64,000 nucleotides of DNA from Chloroflexota bacterium (GTDB lineage: Bacteria > Chloroflexota > UBA6077 > CF-72). A program made the translations under genes and the position numbers. Below, one piece after another: positions 57,364 through 64,000 of this stretch. How positions within the stretch are numbered: position 1 is the stretch's first letter; each line of letters begins with the position of its first letter. Location: NCBI GenBank assembly GCA_019247515.1, contig JAFAOS010000529.1, forward strand, positions 1 through 64,000, read 5' to 3'. A model generated the notes under the pieces. The model ran no database searches, was not told the origin of the DNA, and worked only from the letters and a program-made list of their open reading frames with translations.

Positions 57364-58287
57364 GTGAACGCCTATATCGCCCGCCGCGTCCTGGCGACCA
57401 TTCCCGTCCTGTTCGGCGTCTCGCTGCTGGTGTTCCTGATGCTCGAGCTGGTGCCCGGCGACCCGGCCCAGCTGATGTTGAGCGAATTCCAGACCAACCC
57501 GGAACAGATCGCCCGCCTCCGCTCGCAGCTGCACCTCGACGATCCGCTGCCGGTGCAGTTCGGCCGTTTCGTCTGGGACGCCATGCACGGCGACCTGGGC
57601 ACCTCGATTCGCACCCGCCGCCCGGTGTTGCAGGAGATCCAGGACAACTTTCCATCCACCATTGAGCTCGCGGTCGCCGGCCTGGTAGTGGCCGCCATCA
57701 TGGGCGTGGGCTTCGGCATCGCCGCGGCGGCCAATCAGGGCACGTGGCTGGAACTGGGCTCGATGACGGTGGCGTTGATCGGCATTTCGATGCCGAGCTT
57801 CTGGCTGGGACTCCTGCTCATTTTTTCGCTCTCGCTGCGCGTGCCCGTCTTCCCGGCGACCGGCGGCGGCGACCTGCAGCACCTGATACTGCCCGCGATC
57901 ACGCTCGGGCTTGGCGCCGCCGCCATCCTGGCGCGCCTCACGCGCTCCAGCATGCTCGAGATCCTCCGCCAGGAGTACGTCACCACCGCGCGCGCCAAGG
58001 GCCTCGCCGAGTGGGCGGTCATCTTGCGCCACGCGCTCAAAAACGCGCTGATTCCGGTGGTCACCATCTTTGGACTCCAGTTCGGCCAGTTGCTGGCGGG
58101 CACCGTGGTGGTTGAGACGGTCTTCGCGCGGCCCGGACTTGGCCGACTGATCATCGACGGCATCCTGAACAAGGACTTTCCCATGGTGCAGGGCGTCGTG
58201 CTGGTGATCGCCGCTTGCTACGTGGTGGTCAACCTGCTGGTGGACCTGGTGTACGCGGTGCTCGATCCGCGCATCCGCTACACCTGA
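57364..58287 (+). CDS. Peptide/nickel-type ABC transporter permease (DppB-like)
   Basis: VNAYIARRVLATIPVLFGVSLLVFLMLELVPGDPAQ...QEYVTTARAKGLAEWAVILRHALKNALIPVVTIFGLQFGQLLAGTVVVETVFARPGLGRL. Confidence 0.95.
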   Translation: MNAYIARRVLATIPVLFGVSLLVFLMLELVPGDPAQLMLSEFQTNPEQIARLRSQLHLDDPLPVQFGRFVWDAMHGDLGTSIRTRRPVLQEIQDNFPSTIELAVAGLVVAAIMGVGFGIAAAANQGTWLELGSMTVALIGISMPSFWLGLLLIFSLSLRVPVFPATGGGDLQHLILPAITLGLGAAAILARLTRSSMLEILRQEYVTTARAKGLAEWAVILRHALKNALIPVVTIFGLQFGQLLAGTVVVETVFARPGLGRLIIDGILNKDFPMVQGVVLVIAACYVVVNLLVDLVYAVLDPRIRYT

Positions 58288-58289
58288 CG

Positions 58290-59126
58290 GTGCTCGGGAC
58301 CAATCTGCGGCGTTTACTGCGCAACAAGGGCGCGGTGTTCGGCCTGGTCGTTCTCGGCATCATGATCGGCTCGGCGGTGCTTGCGCCGCTGCTGCCGCTG
58401 GCCGATCCGATCCAGATCGACTCGACACACGCGCTGTACAGCCCGGGCACGCCGTTTCTGTTTGGCAGCGACCAGTATGGTCGAGACGTCTTCAGCCGCG
58501 TGATCTATGGTGGGCGCATCTCGCTGCTGGTAGGCCCGATTGCCGTGGCAATTGCGCTGGTGCCCGGGGTGACCATCGGGCTGGTGGCGGGTTACTACGG
58601 ACGCTGGCTCGACTCGGTGCTGATGCGGGTGATCGACGTGATGCTGGCGTTTCCCGGGATTTTGCTGGCGCTGGGCATCGTCGCCGTGCTCGGTCCGAGT
58701 CTGACGAGCCTGATGATCGCCGTCGGCATCGCGGCGATTCCGACCTATGCGCGGCTGACTCGCGCGTCGGTGCTCTCGGCACGCGAGAACCTGTACGTCG
58801 ACGCGGCGCGCGTGGTCGGCGCCCGCGATTCGGCGATCCTGTCGCGGCATATCCTGCCGAATATCGTGGCGCCGATCATCGTGGTGAGCACGCTGGGCGT
58901 CGGCGCGGCGATCCTGGTGGCCGCCACGCTCAGCTTCCTGGGCCTCGGCAGTCAGCCGCCCACGGCCGAGTGGGGCCGAATGCTGAGCGAGGGCCGACAG
59001 TACCTGCGCGAACAGTGGTGGATCGCCACCTTCCCTGGAGTAGCGATCATGCTGACGGTGCTGGCCCTGAACCTGCTGGGCGACGGCCTGCGGGATGCGC
59101 TCGACCCCCGGCTCCTGGATGCATGA
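58290..59126 (+). CDS. Peptide/nickel-type ABC transporter permease (DppC-like)
   Basis: VLGTNLRRLLRNKGAVFGLVVLGIMI...FGSDQYGRDVFSRVIYGGRISLLVG...LGLGSQPPTAEWGRMLSEGRQYL. GTG start at 58290. Confidence 0.94.
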   Translation: MLGTNLRRLLRNKGAVFGLVVLGIMIGSAVLAPLLPLADPIQIDSTHALYSPGTPFLFGSDQYGRDVFSRVIYGGRISLLVGPIAVAIALVPGVTIGLVAGYYGRWLDSVLMRVIDVMLAFPGILLALGIVAVLGPSLTSLMIAVGIAAIPTYARLTRASVLSARENLYVDAARVVGARDSAILSRHILPNIVAPIIVVSTLGVGAAILVAATLSFLGLGSQPPTAEWGRMLSEGRQYLREQWWIATFPGVAIMLTVLALNLLGDGLRDALDPRLLDA

Positions 59127-59137
59127 CAAGGAGTTGT

Positions 59138-59636
59138 TTCCCCAGAGGGGACCCAGTGGGAGACGTCATGTGTTCCCCAGAGGGGACCCGGCGGGAGATG
59201 GAGTGTTTTTCCCCAGAGGGACGCCAGTGGGAGACGTCATGTGTTCCCAGAGGGGACCCGGCGGGAGATGGAGTGTTTTCCCCAGAGGGACGCCAGTGGG
59301 AGATGTCATGTGTTCCCCAGAGGGGACCCGGCGGGAGATGGAGTGTTTTCCCCAGAGGGACGCCAGTGGGAGACGTCATGTGTTCCCTAGAGGGGACCCA
59401 GTGGGAGATGTCATGTGTTCCCCAGAGGGGACCCGGCGGGAGATGGAGTGCTTTTCCCCAGAGGGACGCCAGTGGGAGATGTCGTCTGTTCCCCACAGGG
59501 GACCCAGTGGAGACGTCATGTGTTACCCAGTAGGCGACGTACTGCGTCCCCTGTGAGTAAGTGATGAGTCTTCCTCCGAGGGGAACCGTATGGTGAACTG
59601 TTGAGAATATATCCCCCCTGGGTCCCCTCTGGGGAA
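59138..59636 (+). repeat. Family 3 tandem array: ~12 units of ~35 bp alternating between two subtypes, plus an inverted end copy
   Basis: Unit starts at 59138, 59173, 59209, 59244, 59278, 59313, 59348, 59383, 59418, 59454, 59489, 59523(degenerate); inverted TGGGTCCCCTCTGGGGAA at 59619-59636. Confidence 0.95.
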
Positions 59637-59656
59637 CTTGTCTTTTGTGAGGTCAA

Positions 59657-60892
59657 ATGCGGACCCTGATCTATCCCGAATGGTTGATTGACGGCACCGG
59701 CGCGGATGCACTCGGTGGCTACGCGCTGGCGTTTGGCGAAAGTGGGCGGATCGCGGCGGTGGCTCCAGCGAGCCAGGTGGCGGAGGCCGCGGCTGACAGC
59801 GTCGTGCGCGCGCCTGGAATGACGCTGCTGCCAGGGCTGATCAACATGCACGTCCACCTCTCGCTGGCCAGCGACAACGCGCCGTTCATCCCGTACATGG
59901 ATGCCCACTCCGACGTGGCCCTTGGCCTGCGCGCCGCGCACAGCGCGGCAGCCTCGCTCCAGGCGGGCGTCACGACGCTGCGCGATTGCGGCTCGCGCGG
60001 ACGCAGCGTGCTGGATCTGCGCGCCGCGCGCGCGGAGGGCCTGCTACACATCCCGCGCGTGCTGGCCGCCGGCCACGCGCTGACCATCTCCGGCGGTCAC
60101 ATGCGACCCTTCGGCGGCGAGGTGGACGGCGTCGACGGCGTGTGCCGAATGGTGCGGCAACTGGTGAGTAACGGCGCCGACTTCATCAAGATGGCCGGCT
60201 CGGGCGGCGGCACGCCCGGCAGTCTGACCGACTACCCGAGCTTTTCGATCGCGGAGTTCCAGGCAGCGGTAGAAACAGCGCACGGACTGGGTCGTCGCGT
60301 GACGGTCCACTGCACCGCGGCCGCCGCCATCGAGCGCGCCGTCTCGGCGGGAGTCGACAGCATCGAGCACGGCTATTTCGGCGCGCCGGGCAACTTCCAG
60401 GCATACGATGCGCGCCTGGCCGACCAGCTGGCGCAGCAGCGGGTGTCGGTGACGCCCACGTTGCAGGTGTTTCGCGACATGGCCGAGCTTCTCCCGGCTG
60501 GAGCGGAGCGAGACTTCTGGCAGAGCCGGCGCGAAATCCTGGTGACGAACGTAGGCCGCCTGCACGCCGCCGGAGTACAACTGACGGCCGGCTCTGACGC
60601 CGGTTGGCGCTTCACCCGCTTCGACAACTACGCCCGCGAGCTCGAGGAGATGGCCAGCGCCGGACTCTCGGCGCTAGAGGTGGTCCACGCCGCCACCGGC
60701 GCCGCCAGTCAGGCGATCGGTCGGGAGGCGGAGTTCGGCACGCTGCGGCCTGGCCTGAGCGCCGACCTGGTGCTGGTCGACGGCAACCTCGCCGAGGACA
60801 TTCGTCACGTTGGCTCAGTGCGCCGCGTGTACGTGGAGGGCGAGCTCATGGCCTCTCCCACTCCCTCTCCCTCTGGGAGAGGGCAGGGGTGA
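59657..60892 (+). CDS. Amidohydrolase family protein (imidazolonepropionase/prolidase-like)
   Basis: GMTLLPGLINMHVHLSLASDNA...GVTTLRDCGSRG...VTVHCTAAAAIERAVSAGVDSIEHGYF...AGSDAGW...GTLRPGLSADLVLVDGN. Confidence 0.94.
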   Translation: MRTLIYPEWLIDGTGADALGGYALAFGESGRIAAVAPASQVAEAAADSVVRAPGMTLLPGLINMHVHLSLASDNAPFIPYMDAHSDVALGLRAAHSAAASLQAGVTTLRDCGSRGRSVLDLRAARAEGLLHIPRVLAAGHALTISGGHMRPFGGEVDGVDGVCRMVRQLVSNGADFIKMAGSGGGTPGSLTDYPSFSIAEFQAAVETAHGLGRRVTVHCTAAAAIERAVSAGVDSIEHGYFGAPGNFQAYDARLADQLAQQRVSVTPTLQVFRDMAELLPAGAERDFWQSRREILVTNVGRLHAAGVQLTAGSDAGWRFTRFDNYARELEEMASAGLSALEVVHAATGAASQAIGREAEFGTLRPGLSADLVLVDGNLAEDIRHVGSVRRVYVEGELMASPTPSPSGRGQG

Positions 60893-60967
60893 GGGCTGCG
60901 TATGAGCGGCACGGATACGCTAGCCCTCACCCGCGCTGCGCGCGACCTCTCCCAGAGGGAGAGGTGA
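60846..60967. repeat. Family 4 inverted repeat pair between convergent genes
   Basis: ctctcccactccctctccctctgggagagggcaggggtgaggg ... ccctcacccgcgctgcgcgcgacctctcccagagggagaggtgac. Confidence 0.87.
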
Positions 60968-61856
60968 CTCCGCGTTCACGAAACCCACTCTCGAAAACGC
61001 GGTCGGCCATTACCTGACAGCGCTTCATCAGCCGCTCCTCGCCGGGACCGTAGTCCGCCACGGCCATGTGGATCGTGCGGATGTGGTCCCACACGAGCAC
61101 GTCGCCTTCGGACCAGCTGTGCTGATAGCGGAACTTCGGCTGCAGCTGATGCTCGAACAGCGCCTCCAGCACGCGCTCGCTCTCGTCGGGTGACAGCTCG
61201 TTGATGCGGACCGCATACCCCGGATTGCAGTACAGGACGCGACGCCCGGTGATCGGGTGCGACATGAACAGCGGATGCACGGATGGCGGCCGGTTGCTGC
61301 GCTGCGCCGGTGACAGCGGATCGCGCCGACTGCCCGGACGCGTGCGCATCATTTCCCAGAACTTGTTGAAATCGTGTGTGGCGGTGGCGTCCTTCAGGCG
61401 CTCCTTCAGGTCAGGATGCAGGTCGTCGTACGCGGCGCCCATGTCGGAGAAAGCCGTCGCGCCGAGCACCTGATCGCCGCGGCGCGGAACTTTGACCGCG
61501 TACAGCACGTTCAGGAAGCCAATCGTCTCGTTGTAGGACATGTCGGTATGCCAGTCCTGGCCGGCATCCGCCAGTCCGATTGGCTTGCCGTTTTCGACGA
61601 CGTTGGAGAGGATGCCCACTTCGGGCACGCCGGGCTCCGCGAACTGGCCGGTCACCGAACCCTGAATGCTGCCGAAGTTCAGGGAGAAGTCGCGCAGGGC
61701 AGCCGCGTCGAGCCGCTGGTTTGGAAAGCGCAGCACGCCGTAGTCACCCAGCGCTTGCAGGATCGCCCCGAAATCGACGTCGCTGAGTGGCTGGGCCAGG
61801 TCGATGCCGCGCACGGAGGCGCCCAGGACCTTGCCGCTCGGTTCCACGCTGATCAT
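60927..61856 (-). CDS. TauD/TfdA-family Fe(II)/2-oxoglutarate dioxygenase
   Basis: MISVEPSGKVLGASVRGIDLAQPLSDVDFGAILQALGDYGVLRFPNQRLD...DWHTDMSYNE...VLVWDHIRTIHMAVADYGPGEERLMKRCQV. Confidence 0.93.
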   Translation of the reverse strand: MISVEPSGKVLGASVRGIDLAQPLSDVDFGAILQALGDYGVLRFPNQRLDAAALRDFSLNFGSIQGSVTGQFAEPGVPEVGILSNVVENGKPIGLADAGQDWHTDMSYNETIGFLNVLYAVKVPRRGDQVLGATAFSDMGAAYDDLHPDLKERLKDATATHDFNKFWEMMRTRPGSRRDPLSPAQRSNRPPSVHPLFMSHPITGRRVLYCNPGYAVRINELSPDESERVLEALFEHQLQPKFRYQHSWSEGDVLVWDHIRTIHMAVADYGPGEERLMKRCQVMADRVFESGFRERGVTSPSGRGRAQRG

Positions 61857-62713
61857 CGTCTCGATCCTATCGCTTCGGTGACCGGGTTGGTCAGCTCGCC
61901 GACACCCGTCACCCGGATCGTGATCCAGTCGCCGGGCTTGAGGTAGCGGCCCTCCGCGTGGCCGACTCCAGCCGGTGTCCCGGTGGAGACGATGTCCCCG
62001 GGCTCGAGGGTGGTTCGAGCCGACAGGAAGCTCAACAGCTCGGCAACGGGCCAGATCAGCGTACTGGTGCGGCTGTGCTGGCGCTGCTCGCCATTCACGA
62101 AGGTGGTGAGCTCGATGTCGTCTGGACTGGCGAATTCGTCGAGGGTCGCCAGACATGGTCCGCACGGCGTGAAGGTGTCGAAGCTCTTGGCCATCGACGT
62201 ATTCGGCCGCGCGCCCGCCACGTGCTGGCCGCCCTGTATGTCGCGCGCGCTGACGTCGTTCAGAATCGTCACGCCGGCCACGTGCGACCACGCCTGCTCG
62301 GGTGCAATATGGCTCGCCGGGCGACCGATGACGAGAGCCACTTCGCCTTCGTAGTCCACGTGATCGGGCGCCACGCGCGGCAGCACGATGGGCTGGCCGG
62401 CGCCGAGCAGCGACGACGGCGCCTTCAGGAAGAAGAACGGTTCGGCATCCTGCTGGCGGCCCATTTCGCCGACGTGCGAGGCGTACGCCAGACCGAGCGC
62501 CCAGATCTTGCTCGGCCGTACGACCGGCGGCAAGACGCGGACCTGGCTCATCGACAGGCGCTCGCGCGTCGGAGCCGCGGCGATGTCCTGCGCGGTCAGG
62601 CCTCGCTCGAACGCCTCGCCAAGATCACGGACGCCGAGCGTCAGCAGCGTGAGGTTGTCGCCGTCCGCGTCGACCAGGCCAAGGCCCTGGTCGGTGGTCA
62701 TCAGCCGTGCCAT
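61853..62713 (-). CDS. Fumarylacetoacetate hydrolase family protein
   Basis: KIWALGLAYASHVGEM...VDYEGEVALVIGRPASHI...VTILNDVSARDIQ...KSFDTFTPCGPCLAT...GDIVSTGTPAGVGHAEGRYLKPGD; ATGA overlap with the TauD gene. Confidence 0.95.
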   Translation of the reverse strand: MARLMTTDQGLGLVDADGDNLTLLTLGVRDLGEAFERGLTAQDIAAAPTRERLSMSQVRVLPPVVRPSKIWALGLAYASHVGEMGRQQDAEPFFFLKAPSSLLGAGQPIVLPRVAPDHVDYEGEVALVIGRPASHIAPEQAWSHVAGVTILNDVSARDIQGGQHVAGARPNTSMAKSFDTFTPCGPCLATLDEFASPDDIELTTFVNGEQRQHSRTSTLIWPVAELLSFLSARTTLEPGDIVSTGTPAGVGHAEGRYLKPGDWITIRVTGVGELTNPVTEAIGSRR

Positions 62714-62754
62714 GGGGTTGCAGGGTAGCGGTCCGGTGGCGGACAGCTTGTCTC

Positions 62755-62945
62755 GTGTCGATAGGTAGGGGAGACCCCTACGACCCCCACATGTCTAAAT
62801 TGGGAGACAGCGACGACCCCACCGTTGGTCGAAGATCGTCGCCTCTGGCGCGGCCGACGTCCGGCTGGAAAGTTTCGGCGTTGGTTTGGCGGACAACTCG
62901 TGTTGTGTCGATGGGTAGGGAGAAACCCCTACGACCTCGAACGTG
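62755..62945 (+). repeat. Family 2 paired hairpins (150-bp spacing)
   Basis: gtgtcgataggtaggggagacccctacgaccccc (62755) and gtgtcgatgggtagggagaaacccctacgacc (62905), both preceded by tggcggacaact/gctt. Confidence 0.85.
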
Positions 62946-62979
62946 GCCGTGCCGAGTGGGCTGAGGTAGCCTGAAGAGC

Positions 62980-64000
62980 GTGACTACCACCGCTCCATAC
63001 TACGGCCTGGGTTTACGCGGGCGTCCGCCAGTCTCTGCCAGGAGGCCAGCGCCCGACGTTGGCGAGCGTTTTGGTCGGATGCGCGACAACGGGGAGCGGC
63101 TCGTGCAGGAGCCGTTCAAGGGCATTACCACCGACGGCAACGTCGTCCCCGACCTGTTTCCGCTGGCGAAGACCGGGGTCTCCACGGAGCCGATCCGCCG
63201 CGCCGCTCTCGATTTTCTCGACGCCCTCGACGCCAACCAGCGCCAGCAGGCCCGCTTCGACCTCACGTCTGACGCCTGGCGGCGCTGGTGGAACATCCAC
63301 CCGTTCCTCATGCGGCATGGTGTGCAACTGGAGGAGCTCAATGATCAGCAGCGCGCGTCGGCGCTGCGGCTGGTTGAAAGCACGCTGAGCGCCAGCGGGG
63401 CCCGCACCGCGCGCGACATCATGCGCCTGAACTACACCATCGGCGAGATCACCGGCAGCTGGACCGAGTATGGGGAGTGGATTTATTTCGTCAGTATCTT
63501 CGGCGAGCCAGCGGCGGACCAGCCGTGGGGCTGGCAGATCGACGGTCACCACCTGATCGTCAACTGCTTCGTCATCGACGATCAGGTCGTGATCACACCC
63601 GTATTCATGGGTTCCGAGCCGGTGGTCGCCGAGACCGGCCTTTACAAAGGCACGAGCGTCCTCCAGACGGAGCAGAACGAAGGGCTGGCGTTCATCAACG
63701 CGCTGAACGCCGAGCAGCGCGGCAAGGCAATTCTGTACGACTCCATCCTGTCGACGGTATTGCCGCCCGAGCGTGGTATTGGCTCGGACGGACGCGTCCA
63801 GACCGCCGCGTTCCGCGACAACATGCAGATCCCGTACGAGGGCATTCGATGCGATGCGCTGACGGCCGGCCAACGCGAGCAACTGGTGCGTTTGGCAGCG
63901 CTGTACACCAATAAATTACGCGCCGGCCACGCCGAGCTGTGGCTGAATTCGGTCCGCCAGTACCTGGATGACACCCATTTCATGTGGATGGGCGGCATCG
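62980..64000 (+). CDS. DUF3500 domain-containing protein, C-terminus cut by window edge
   Basis: My translation (GTG 62980; alternative ATG 63079): ...MRDNGERLVQEPFKGITTDGNVVPDLFPLAKTGVSTEPIRRAALDFLDAL...PWGWQIDGHHLIVNCFVIDDQVVITPVFMGSEP. Not in ORF track because it is open at the right edge. Confidence 0.88.
   Translation, partial: MTTTAPYYGLGLRGRPPVSARRPAPDVGERFGRMRDNGERLVQEPFKGITTDGNVVPDLFPLAKTGVSTEPIRRAALDFLDALDANQRQQARFDLTSDAWRRWWNIHPFLMRHGVQLEELNDQQRASALRLVESTLSASGARTARDIMRLNYTIGEITGSWTEYGEWIYFVSIFGEPAADQPWGWQIDGHHLIVNCFVIDDQVVITPVFMGSEPVVAETGLYKGTSVLQTEQNEGLAFINALNAEQRGKAILYDSILSTVLPPERGIGSDGRVQTAAFRDNMQIPYEGIRCDALTAGQREQLVRLAALYTNKLRAGHAELWLNSVRQYLDDTHFMWMGGI

Noticed and set aside
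55789-58032. 747-aa minus-strand ORF
   Set aside because: Antisense to the SBP and permease genes, with no recognisable domains; shadow ORF.
59138-59530. Possible CRISPR array (regular ~35-bp periodicity)
   Set aside because: The sequence between the TTCCCCAGAGGGGACCC cores is itself repeated (only two alternating subtypes), so there are no unique spacers, and no cas genes are present.
59095-59556. Repetitive peptides encoded across the family 3 array (MGDVMCSPEGTRREMECF...)
   Set aside because: Open frames arise on both strands and several frames because of the tandem repeat; unit lengths vary (34, 35, 36 bp), inconsistent with a selected coding repeat.

Overview
64 kb of high-GC bacterial chromosome, dense in genes. 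It is probably a soil or environmental Chloroflexota. That is inferred from the C-terminal domain style of the 43.8 kb secreted protein, the F420/LLM-type oxidoreductases and the DUF1501/DUF1800 pair; there is no rRNA marker. I call about 55 CDSs, including two cut by the window edges that the ORF track misses (creatininase family on the left, DUF3500 on the right) and one small GTG-start Flp-pilin-like ORF absent from the track. The content is mostly catabolic and transport genes: flavin monooxygenases, amidohydrolases, a Rieske protein, VOC, FAH-family and TauD proteins, two mirrored peptide-type ABC operons without ATPases, gltBD, PPK2, a ClC channel, an ECF sigma factor and a TetR regulator. 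I saw no CRISPR array, phage, IS transposase, rRNA or confident tRNA. The most interesting non-coding content is a set of distinct hairpin-based repeat families in intergenic DNA: (1) a ~145-160 bp compound element with CTTCTCT/AGAGAAG and CCACC/GGTGG stems whose loops vary; (2) paired GTAGGGG-AGA-CCCCTAC hairpins; (3) TTCCCCAGAGGGGACCC arrays bounded by an inverted copy; (4) CCCTCACCC...CTCTCCC...GGGAGAGG repeats that supply C-terminal tails and stop codons to CDSs; and (5) a 266 bp MITE-like element with perfect 18 bp TIRs. There is also a near-textbook pair of TetR operator palindromes spaced 53 bp apart. No wholly new multi-gene system can be demonstrated from sequence alone.
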